Both the position numbers and the translations under genes were made by a program. Below the pieces are notes generated by a model. It worked only from the letters and a program-made list of their open reading frames with translations. It did not search any database and was not told the origin of the DNA. A stretch of 5,975 nt of DNA from positions 1 to 5,975 of the forward strand of contig NZ_JBDSLS010000235.1 of NCBI RefSeq assembly GCF_039916245.1, given 5' to 3'. Positions 1 to 5,122 of this stretch are shown here, one piece after another (positions within the stretch are counted from its first letter, which is position 1; the number at the start of each line of letters is the position of its first letter). This stretch comes from Gelidibacter sp039916245. Lineage in GTDB: Bacteria > Bacteroidota > Bacteroidia > Flavobacteriales > Flavobacteriaceae.

Positions 1-945
1 TTTTATTCGCCATTAGTTAAAAATATAGCCAAACAAGAAGGTATTCCACAATCTGAATTGGACCAAATTTCTGGTACAGGTAAAGATGGGCGCGTTACCA
101 AGAATGATATTATTGTATATCTCGAAAATAAGAAGTCAGCACCAACTGCTGAGTCGGCGAAAGAAATTTCAGTAGCAGAACCAGCACAACAAAAAGCAGT
201 GGATAAACCACAGGTTGCTCCAGTCATTGGAAGTGATGGCGATGAAATTATAGAGATGACCAGAATGGGCAAATTGATTGCGCATCATATGGTGGAATCG
301 ATTCAAAGGTCGGCTCACGTACAAAGTTTTATTGAGGCCGATGTAACCAATATATGGAACTGGCGCAATAAGCATAAAAATGAATTTGCAAATCGTGAAG
401 GCGAAAGTTTGACGTTTACACCAATTTTCATGGAAGCCGTTGCAAAGGCACTTCGCGATTTTCCAATGATGAATATTTCGCTTCAAGATGATAAAATCAT
501 CAAAAAGAAACATATTAATTTAGGTATGGCTGCGGCGCTTCCTGATGGCAATCTTATTGTGCCTGTTATTAAGGATGCCGACCAGTTAAACCTTCTTGGG
601 ATGACCAAGAAGGTTAATGATTTGGCCAACAGAGCGCGTTTGGGGCAATTGAAACCAGACGATATCCAAGGCGGAACCTATACCGTGACCAATGTTGGTA
701 CTTTTGGAAGTATCATGGGCACACCAATTATCAATCAGCCACAAGTAGGAATCTTGGCACTTGGTGCGATCCGCAAAGTTCCAGCTGTTGTAGAAACGCC
801 TCAAGGCGATTTTATAGGCATCCGTTACAGAATGTTCCTATCCCATTCTTATGACCATCGTGTGGTCAATGGGGCGCTGGGTGGACAGTTTGTAAAAGCC
901 GTCAAGGATTATTTGGAAGGCTGGGATATGAAAAGAGAAATATAA
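1..945 (+). CDS. 2-oxo acid dehydrogenase E2 component (dihydrolipoamide acyltransferase), 3' part
   Basis: This is the E2 core of a 2-oxo acid dehydrogenase complex, which moves an acyl group from lipoyl-lysine to coenzyme A in the cytoplasm. The frame is open from base 1, so the N-terminal lipoyl domain and start lie outside the window; 314 residues are visible. Visible residues 2-45 form the peripheral subunit-binding domain that docks E1/E3 (YSPLVKNIAKQEGI, then GTGKDGRVTKND). Residues 46-80 are an Ala/Glu/Pro/Gln-rich flexible linker. Residues 82-314 are the chloramphenicol-acetyltransferase-like catalytic domain, with GGTYTVTNVGTFG and the active-site segment YDHRVVNGALGG. The catalytic His is visible residue 286. 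The family motif is usually HxxxDG; here the Asp is Asn (residue 290). The substrate (pyruvate, 2-oxoglutarate or branched-chain oxo acid) cannot be settled from this part, and no E1 or E3 gene is in view. The family call is secure. Confidence 0.93.
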   Translation, partial: FYSPLVKNIAKQEGIPQSELDQISGTGKDGRVTKNDIIVYLENKKSAPTAESAKEISVAEPAQQKAVDKPQVAPVIGSDGDEIIEMTRMGKLIAHHMVESIQRSAHVQSFIEADVTNIWNWRNKHKNEFANREGESLTFTPIFMEAVAKALRDFPMMNISLQDDKIIKKKHINLGMAAALPDGNLIVPVIKDADQLNLLGMTKKVNDLANRARLGQLKPDDIQGGTYTVTNVGTFGSIMGTPIINQPQVGILALGAIRKVPAVVETPQGDFIGIRYRMFLSHSYDHRVVNGALGGQFVKAVKDYLEGWDMKREI

Positions 946-953
946 TATTGATT

Positions 954-992
954 AGCCCTGACAGGTTTTTCGAAACTTGTCAGGGCTCTTAT
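954..992 (+). terminator. UUCG-loop hairpin terminator after the E2 gene
   Basis: A 15-bp stem (954-968 with 973-987, one G-U pair) closes on a TTCG tetraloop, nine bases after the E2 stop codon. The stem begins AGCCCTGACAGG. The downstream tract is only CTTAT, so the U-run is weak, but stem length, tetraloop and position fit an intrinsic terminator. From memory, CCTGACAGG-type palindromes are common after genes in flavobacterial genomes. Confidence 0.65.
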
Positions 993-1010
993 AAAACCTA
1001 AACAATTCAT

Positions 1011-1046
1011 AAACCTAACCTTAACCTAGTTAGGTTTTTCTATTTT
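1011..1046 (+). terminator. possible second, weaker terminator hairpin
   Basis: AAACCTAAC (1011-1019) pairs with GTTAGGTTT (1029-1037) across a 9-base loop, and is followed by a T-rich tract (TTCTATTTTT). It may back up the stronger upstream hairpin. The T-tract overlaps the promoter-like box at 1041, so the sequence may serve both purposes or only one. Confidence 0.35.
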
Positions 1047-1048
1047 TG
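1041..1048 (+). promoter_or_regulatory. possible promoter -7 box for the exonuclease gene
   Basis: TATTTTTG matches the Bacteroidota -7 consensus TAnnTTTG and lies about 100 bases upstream of the exonuclease start, just after two terminator-like hairpins. No TTTG-like -33 box is seen at the usual spacing, so the call is tentative. Confidence 0.4.
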
Positions 1049-1146
1049 CATATAAAATTATTGCCAGTCCACAGCTTTAGCGAAGACAGGAATATTAAGC
1101 AACAAAAAACAGCTCAACAACAAACAACATACAATAATATATAAAA

Positions 1147-1707
1147 ATGACGCTCAATCTTACCAAACCCATTTGTTTTTTTGATCTTGAAACCACAGGT
1201 ATTAATATCACTACCGATCGTATCGTGGAAATTGCCGTAATAAAGGTTTTTCCTAATGGTAATGAAGAGCGGAAAACGTGGTTAGTAAATCCGGAAATGC
1301 CAATACCTGCTGAGGTTACTGCAATCCACGGAATTTGTGACGCTGATGTTGCCGACAAGCCAACCTTTAAAGAGTTGGCAAAAGAGATTAATACAATGGT
1401 TAAGGATTCAGATTTGGCAGGGTTTAATTCTGACCGATTTGATATTCCATTACTAGCGGAAGAAATGTTGCGTGCTGGTGTTGATTTTGATATGAAAGGT
1501 CGCGTAGCCGTTGATGTGCAAACCATTTTTCACAAGATGGAGCAGCGTACTTTAGTTGCCGCTTATAAGTTTTATTGCGATAAAACTCTGGATGATGCCC
1601 ATAGTGCTGCCGCAGATACTGAAGCCACTTATGAGGTTTTGAAAGCTCAAATAGCAAGGTATGAGGAATTGGAAAATGATACCAAGTTTTTGGCCGAATT
1701 CAGTTAG
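1147..1707 (+). CDS. DnaQ-like 3'-5' exonuclease, truncated by an in-frame amber codon
   Basis: This is an RNase T/DnaQ-superfamily exonuclease that would remove nucleotides from 3' ends in the cytoplasm using two metal ions. All five DEDDh residues are visible: D13 and E15 in FFDLETTG (Exo I), D99 in FNSDRFDIPLL (Exo II), and H152 and D157 in HSAAADTEAT (Exo III). The catalytic domain, about residues 8-172, therefore looks complete. The ATG start has no Shine-Dalgarno sequence, as is normal in this phylum. The 186-residue frame ends at TAG (1705-1707), yet the same frame stays open to 1923 and encodes a recognisable extra domain, so the ancestral protein was probably 258 residues. The gene stands alone between hairpins at 954-1037 and a non-coding stretch after 1923. 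It could be a functional truncated enzyme, a recent pseudogene, a readthrough gene or a base-call error. Which DNA or RNA it acts on is unknown. Confidence 0.85.
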   Translation: MTLNLTKPICFFDLETTGINITTDRIVEIAVIKVFPNGNEERKTWLVNPEMPIPAEVTAIHGICDADVADKPTFKELAKEINTMVKDSDLAGFNSDRFDIPLLAEEMLRAGVDFDMKGRVAVDVQTIFHKMEQRTLVAAYKFYCDKTLDDAHSAAADTEATYEVLKAQIARYEELENDTKFLAEFS

Positions 1708-1923
1708 CGAAAAAAGTTCGCTGATTTTGCCGGATTTATCACTTTCAATAAATATAATGAAGAATGTTTTTCTTTTGGGAAACATAAAGGAAAAAGGGTA
1801 GAAGACGTATTAAATGAGGAGCCTGGATATTTTGGATGGTTGCTCAATGCTGATTTTCCATTATATACCAAAAAAGTGTTGACGGCAATTAAGTTGAGGA
1901 ATTTCAATAATAAATTAGCCTAG
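1708..1923 (+). pseudogene. in-frame C-terminal domain of the exonuclease, cut off by the amber codon
   Basis: Reading on in the exonuclease frame past the TAG gives 71 codons and then a second TAG (1921-1923). The peptide contains FAGFITFNKYNEECFSFGKHKGKRVEDV in two overlapping stretches, then GYFGWLLNADF and KKVLTAIKLRNF. The FGKHKGKRVEDV...GYFGWLL pattern is what I know from the small ExoX-like C-terminal / DUF3820 domain that follows DEDDh exonuclease domains, where it is thought to help bind substrate. There is no in-frame ATG and no obvious independent start, so separate translation is unlikely. The frame is otherwise intact, with no frameshift or second stop, suggesting that the nonsense codon is recent or is sometimes read through. 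Confidence 0.75.
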
Positions 1924-1941
1924 TCAGCAGTCAGCAGTCAG
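1923..1941 (+). repeat. 7-base tandem repeat, about 2.7 copies
   Basis: The unit GTCAGCA occurs twice in full (1923-1929, 1930-1936), followed by GTCAG (1937-1941). It begins on the last base of the second TAG of the exonuclease frame and opens the 175-base non-coding stretch before the FAH-family gene. No function is apparent. Confidence 0.7.
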
Positions 1942-2043
1942 GATTCAAATCTGAGCAGTTGAAGTTTGTTTGGTTTTGCTATGTGTTACTTTGTGATGTT
2001 CCGACCATCTCTGTGCAATACTCTGACATCTAGACTCTCTGAT

Positions 2044-2051
2044 TAATTTTG
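2044..2051 (+). promoter_or_regulatory. possible promoter -7 box for the FAH-hpt-cinA operon
   Basis: TAATTTTG fits TAnnTTTG and lies 47 bases before the GTG start of the FAH-family gene. No good -33 TTTG is found 19-21 bases upstream, so this is a plausible but weak call. Confidence 0.4.
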
Positions 2052-2098
2052 TCCATCAAACAAAATAAAAAATAATAATAAAAAACAATCAATACAGC

Positions 2099-2710
2099 GT
2101 GAAAATCATCTGCATAGGCCGTAATTATACGGATCATATTAAGGAGTTGGCTAATGAAAAACCAACAGATCCGGTTATATTCTTAAAGCCTGATACGGCG
2201 ATCTTATTGAAAAAGCAGCCTTTTTTTATTCCCGATTTTTCTAATGATGTGCATCATGAAGTGGAAATTTTGGTCAAGATCTCTAAGGTTGGAAAACATA
2301 TCGATAAAAAATTCGCGCATAAATATTATGATGAAATCGGTCTTGGTATCGACTTTACAGCGCGCGATTTGCAACAGAAATTAAAAGAAAAGGGTTTGCC
2401 ATGGGAAAAAGCTAAAGCATTTGATGGCGCTGCAGTAGTGGGTAAATGGTTGCCGAAATCCAATTTCGAGTCGGTTGATGCCATTAATTTTTCCTTAGAA
2501 AAAAACGGAACTGTTGTTCAGCAAGGTAATACAAGCCTTATGCTTTGGAAAATTGACGAACTCATAGAATATGTGTCAAAATATTTCACTTTAAAGATCG
2601 GAGACATTATCTTTACGGGGACGCCATCAGGAGTTGCTAAAGTAGAAGCGAATGATGAACTTAGGGGATTGATTGAAAATAACGAAATGTTTAAATTAAC
2701 AATCAAGTAA
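2099..2710 (+). CDS. fumarylacetoacetate hydrolase (FAH) family protein
   Basis: This 203-residue cytoplasmic protein has the compact FAH-fold seen in acylpyruvate hydrolases and oxaloacetate decarboxylases (FAHD1/YcgM-like), which cleave C-C bonds of small oxo acids using Mg2+ or Mn2+. Visible signatures are the N-terminal KIICIGRNYTDHIKEL, the HHEVE metal site (E54, E56), the third ligand in GIDFTARD (D85), the following KAKAFDG (106-110 region), and TGTPSGV (173-179). The start is GTG at 2099, chosen because the conserved N-terminus begins at once with KIICIGRNY and no better ATG precedes it. The stop abuts the start of the Hpt gene, with no gap, so it heads an operon with hpt and cinA. 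The exact substrate is not deducible from sequence; annotations such as 2-hydroxyhepta-2,4-diene-1,7-dioate isomerase for this family are often over-specific. Confidence 0.9.
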   Translation: MKIICIGRNYTDHIKELANEKPTDPVIFLKPDTAILLKKQPFFIPDFSNDVHHEVEILVKISKVGKHIDKKFAHKYYDEIGLGIDFTARDLQQKLKEKGLPWEKAKAFDGAAVVGKWLPKSNFESVDAINFSLEKNGTVVQQGNTSLMLWKIDELIEYVSKYFTLKIGDIIFTGTPSGVAKVEANDELRGLIENNEMFKLTIK

Positions 2711-3052
2711 ATGGAAGTAAACTATAAACTTTATCGTGTTCGCGAATTAGCAGATGGCGATGAGGATTTTGTATTGGCTATTGCTGCGGCATTTTTGGAA
2801 GAAGTTCCTGAAGATGCAGCACGTCTAAAAAAAGCCGTTGCAGAAGCAGATTTTTATACAACGTATCAGGCCGCTCACAAAATGAAGCCTACTATCGATT
2901 TGTTTGAACTTGGTGTTTTGGACGATTTGATTATCGTTCAGGATTGGGGAAAGGATGAGAAAGTAAATGAAGACGTTTCTAGTCAATTGAAAACCGTTTT
3001 GGATGCTATCGAAAGAGCTGCTGAAGAAATAAAAAGCGATTTTAATCTCTGA
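2711..3052 (+). CDS. small stand-alone Hpt (histidine phosphotransfer) protein
   Basis: This 113-residue, mostly helical protein has the size and pattern of a single Hpt domain, the four-helix bundle that relays phosphate between response-regulator receiver domains. The likely phosphorylated residue is H56 in AAHKMKPTIDLFEL, which matches the usual HxLKG/P-x-S type site; the preceding segment AAFLEEVPEDAARLKKAV resembles the helix before the active site. No kinase or receiver domain is fused to it, and none is encoded in the window, so partners are unknown. It starts on the base after the FAH-family stop, and its TGA overlaps the cinA ATG by one base, so the three genes are probably co-transcribed and translationally coupled. 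Why a phosphorelay protein sits between two metabolic enzymes is unclear. The domain call rests on the motif and length. Confidence 0.78.
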   Translation: MEVNYKLYRVRELADGDEDFVLAIAAAFLEEVPEDAARLKKAVAEADFYTTYQAAHKMKPTIDLFELGVLDDLIIVQDWGKDEKVNEDVSSQLKTVLDAIERAAEEIKSDFNL

Positions 3053-4299
3053 TGTTAGCCGAAATTATAACTATTGGAGATGAAATTCTTATTGGTCAAA
3101 TAGTCGATACCAATTCGGCATTTATCGCCAAACAGCTTAATAAAATAGGAGTTTCTGTCTATCAAATCACTTCCGTCCAGGATGATGAAACGCATATCCT
3201 AAAAGCTTTTAAAGAAGCCGAAGAAAACGCCAATATCATCATAATTACTGGCGGATTAGGACCAACCAAAGACGATATCACCAAAAAAACCATTGCCAAG
3301 TATTTTGACGATACGCTGGTCAGAAATGAGGCGGTCACAGAAAATGTCAAACGTATCTGGGAGGATTTTGTGGTTAAAACACCCACGCAAATCAATTTAG
3401 ATCAAGCTTTAGTGCCTTCAAAAGCCGAAGTTTTAATGAATATGCATGGGAGTGCTCCAGGGATGTGGCTCGAGAAGAATGGCACAATATTCATTTCGCT
3501 TCCAGGGGTGCCTTATGAAATGAAAGGTTTGATTGATGATGCAGTGATTCCTAAACTTGTGAAACGATTTCAGTTTCCATACATCCAACATGAAACCTTA
3601 TTGACCTATGGTCTTGGTGAAAGTGCTTTGGCAGAGCGTATTGAAACTTGGGAGGATAGTTTGCCACCCTATATTAAATTAGCTTATCTACCGAGTTTAG
3701 GACGCGTGCGTTTGCGTCTTTCTGGCAAGTCCATGGACAAACAATTAATTCAGATTGAAATAAAACGTCAAATTGAATTGTTGTTACCACAAATTCAAGA
3801 CATCTTTGTAGGCTTTGAAAGTGCCGAATCCATTGAAGCTGTTATTGGTCAACAATTGATCGCTATGGGTAAAACTGTAGCCACGGCCGAAAGTTGCACA
3901 GGCGGTAAAATAGCCGAATCTTTTACTGCAATTGCCGGTGCATCGCAGTATTTTAAAGGAAGTGTCGTCAGTTATGCCACGCAATCCAAAATTGATGTGT
4001 TAAAAATTGATGCGCAATTGATTAAGGAGTTTTCGGTAGTGAGCAGTGAAGTGGCAGAAGCAATGGCCAAATCGGCCCTCAAATTGTTAGATACGGACTA
4101 TGCTATTGCAACGACGGGTAATGCTGGGCCAACCAAGGGAGATGCTGATGCTGAGGTGGGGACAGTGTTTATTGCGATTGCTACAAAGGACAACGTATGG
4201 TCAGATCGGTTTACGTTTGGCAATCATCGCCACAAAGTTATAAACAGGGCTACGACCAAGGCCTTTGAAATGCTAGAAAAAGAAATATTAAAAAAGTAA
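3052..4299 (+). CDS. cinA: CinA family protein (COG1058 domain plus NMN amidohydrolase domain)
   Basis: This 415-residue protein has the standard two-domain CinA layout. Residues 1-170 form the molybdopterin-binding-like COG1058 domain (AEIITIGDEILIGQIVDTNS; ITGGLGPTKDD at 65-75; SLPGVPYEM at 149-157), linked in characterised members to ADP-ribose pyrophosphatase activity. A middle region runs to about residue 255. The C-terminal part, about 257-413, is the PncC-like domain that deamidates nicotinamide mononucleotide to nicotinate mononucleotide in NAD salvage, with the catalytic-serine motif AESCTGG (S281) and TTGNAGPTKGD (354-364). The ATG overlaps the stop of the Hpt gene by one base, which fits coupled translation. 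Length is normal. The name reflects competence-inducible cinA of Gram-positives; a role in competence should not be assumed here. Enzymatic roles are inferred from the family. Confidence 0.95.
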   Translation: MLAEIITIGDEILIGQIVDTNSAFIAKQLNKIGVSVYQITSVQDDETHILKAFKEAEENANIIIITGGLGPTKDDITKKTIAKYFDDTLVRNEAVTENVKRIWEDFVVKTPTQINLDQALVPSKAEVLMNMHGSAPGMWLEKNGTIFISLPGVPYEMKGLIDDAVIPKLVKRFQFPYIQHETLLTYGLGESALAERIETWEDSLPPYIKLAYLPSLGRVRLRLSGKSMDKQLIQIEIKRQIELLLPQIQDIFVGFESAESIEAVIGQQLIAMGKTVATAESCTGGKIAESFTAIAGASQYFKGSVVSYATQSKIDVLKIDAQLIKEFSVVSSEVAEAMAKSALKLLDTDYAIATTGNAGPTKGDADAEVGTVFIAIATKDNVWSDRFTFGNHRHKVINRATTKAFEMLEKEILKK

Positions 4300-4308
4300 C
4301 AATTTTAG

Positions 4309-4340
4309 TTTGTAGGTATTATAAAGTTTTACTAAATTTG
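4309..4340 (+). promoter_or_regulatory. Bacteroidota-type promoter for the rpmB operon
   Basis: TTTG (4309-4312), a 20-base spacer, and TAAATTTG (4333-4340) match the Bacteroidota housekeeping sigma consensus TTTG-N19..21-TAnnTTTG. Transcription would start near 4346, giving a leader of about 30 bases before rpmB. It starts just after the cinA stop (4299), so the ribosomal-protein genes have their own promoter. Confidence 0.75.
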
Positions 4341-4377
4341 CAGACTGTTTTAAATAACATAATTAAAGTTAGAAAGA

Positions 4378-4614
4378 ATGTCAAGAGTTTGTGAACTTAC
4401 TGGAAAAAAAGCGATGGTTGGAAACAACGTATCTCACGCTATGAATAAAACGAAGCGTAAATTTGATGCAAATTTGATCAAAAAACGTTTTTACATTCCT
4501 GAGGAGGATAAATGGGTAACTTTAAAAGTTTCTACATCAGCGTTAAAAACCATCAATAAAATTGGAATTGCTGCTGCACTTAAAGAAGCAAAATCTAAAG
4601 GATTTTTAAAATAA
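4378..4614 (+). CDS. rpmB: 50S ribosomal protein bL28
   Basis: This 78-residue protein is bL28 of the large ribosomal subunit. It shows the family start SRVCELTGKKAMVGNNVSHA, the basic segment MNKTKRKFDANLIKKRF, and a C-terminal half with WVTLKVSTSALKTINKIG. It matches the usual 78-residue length of the proteobacterial form and, like it, has a single Cys (C5) and no zinc-ribbon cysteine pairs. The start follows an A-rich leader without Shine-Dalgarno sequence, and the gene ends in tandem stops TAA TAG (4612-4617). It leads the rpmB-rpmG-DUF4295 operon behind a good promoter; rpmG begins 26 bases downstream. Confidence 0.97.
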   Translation: MSRVCELTGKKAMVGNNVSHAMNKTKRKFDANLIKKRFYIPEEDKWVTLKVSTSALKTINKIGIAAALKEAKSKGFLK

Positions 4615-4640
4615 TAGCCACAAGCTAAAAAGTTAAGATA

Positions 4641-4823
4641 ATGGCAAAGAAAGGTAATAGAATACAAGTCATATTAGAGTGTACCGAGCATAAAGAATCT
4701 GGTCAAGCAGGAACTTCACGTTACATCACCACGAAAAACAAAAAGAATACGCCAGACAGAATGGAGATTAAGAAATTTAATCCTATCCTTAAGCGTATGA
4801 CAGTTCATAAAGAGATAAAATAA
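4641..4823 (+). CDS. rpmG: 50S ribosomal protein bL33
   Basis: This 60-residue basic protein is bL33 of the large subunit. It shows the hallmark pattern IQVILECTEHK, then SRYITTKNKKNTPDRMEIKKFNP and TVHKEIK at the C-terminus. Zinc-binding bL33 proteins have two CxxC pairs; here the first is C14...H17 (CTEH) and the second is replaced by FNPILKR, so this is a zinc-free (C-minus) type that keeps one residual Cys. As far as I recall this is usual in flavobacteria. It lies second in the ribosomal-protein operon, 26 bases after rpmB and 43 bases before the DUF4295 gene, with a small hairpin in the latter gap. Confidence 0.96.
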   Translation: MAKKGNRIQVILECTEHKESGQAGTSRYITTKNKKNTPDRMEIKKFNPILKRMTVHKEIK

Positions 4824-4829
4824 ATGAAG

Positions 4830-4849
4830 ATTCCCATTGACATGGGAAT
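4830..4849 (+). other. small hairpin between rpmG and the DUF4295 gene
   Basis: ATTCCCAT (4830-4837) and ATGGGAAT (4842-4849) form a perfect 8-bp stem around TGAC. There is no following U-tract, so it is not a classic terminator. It sits 6 bases after the rpmG stop and 17 bases before the next ATG, where it could affect mRNA stability or translation of the downstream gene. Confidence 0.5.
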
Positions 4850-4866
4850 TATAAAATAAATTTACA

Positions 4867-5019
4867 ATGGCAAAGAAATCAGTAGCATCGTTACAAACAG
4901 GATCAAAAAGATTAACCAAAGCTATTAAAATGGTTAGATCTCCAAAAACAGGCGCTTACCAGTTCGTTGAAACTGTGACTGCTCCTGAATTTGTTGACGA
5001 ATTCTTAAAGAAAAAATAA
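4867..5019 (+). CDS. DUF4295 small basic protein
   Basis: This 50-residue frame (ATG 4867, TAA 5017-5019) begins MAKKSVASLQTGSKRLTKAI and continues with KMVRSPKTGAYQF and EFVDEFLKKK. I recognise it as the DUF4295 family, a short protein found in Bacteroidota directly after rpmG. Nine Lys and two Arg against four acidic residues give a net charge of about +7, and the MAKK start resembles ribosomal proteins. With its place in the rpmB-rpmG operon this suggests a ribosome-associated role, but that is inference; no function is known to me. The gene is the last before a strong terminator. Its small size makes it easy for automatic gene callers to miss. Confidence 0.88.
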   Translation: MAKKSVASLQTGSKRLTKAIKMVRSPKTGAYQFVETVTAPEFVDEFLKKK

Positions 5020-5039
5020 ATATATACACTATATTTTTT

Positions 5040-5072
5040 AAAAACTGCTTTCATTTGAAAGCAGTTTTTTTA
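5040..5072 (+). terminator. intrinsic terminator of the rpmB-rpmG-DUF4295 operon
   Basis: AAAAACTGCTTTC (5040-5052) pairs perfectly over 13 bp with GAAAGCAGTTTTT (5057-5069) around an ATTT loop, with the T-run continuing to 5071. It starts 21 bases after the DUF4295 stop. The A-run on the left side means it could also work for transcription from the other strand, although no minus-strand gene is seen. Confidence 0.9.
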
Positions 5073-5110
5073 TGTTTATATTTGATTGAATGTTACAAGG
5101 ATTTGATGGA

Positions 5111-5118
5111 TATTTTTG
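5111..5118 (+). promoter_or_regulatory. promoter -7 box in front of the structured element and ftsY
   Basis: TATTTTTG matches TAnnTTTG. A partial -33 box, ATTG at 5085-5088, lies 22 bases upstream, slightly longer than ideal; TTTG at 5081-5084 is further away. Transcription would start at about 5122-5125, exactly where the conserved-looking GGGCGTTA of the downstream element begins. Confidence 0.55.
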
Positions 5119-5122
5119 TTTT

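Noticed and set aside
169..513. Open frame on the minus strand inside the E2 gene
   Set aside because: It is antisense to well-conserved E2 coding sequence and its peptide shows no recognisable domain. The other minus-strand frames over the exonuclease, CinA and FtsY genes were rejected for the same reason.
1705..1707. Amber codon decoded as pyrrolysine
   Set aside because: Pyrrolysine systems are not known to me in Bacteroidota, the residue falls in a linker between domains rather than an active site, and nonsense mutation or readthrough is simpler.
1708..1923. A separate small gene downstream of the exonuclease
   Set aside because: There is no in-frame ATG and no start with a plausible leader; the peptide reads as the natural continuation of the exonuclease.
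1923..1941. Start of a CRISPR array
   Set aside because: The 7-base units are contiguous, without spacers, and far too short; no cas genes are present.
3052..4299. CinA as evidence for a competence locus
   Set aside because: No competence genes or recA lie nearby; the sequence supports only the enzymatic domains.
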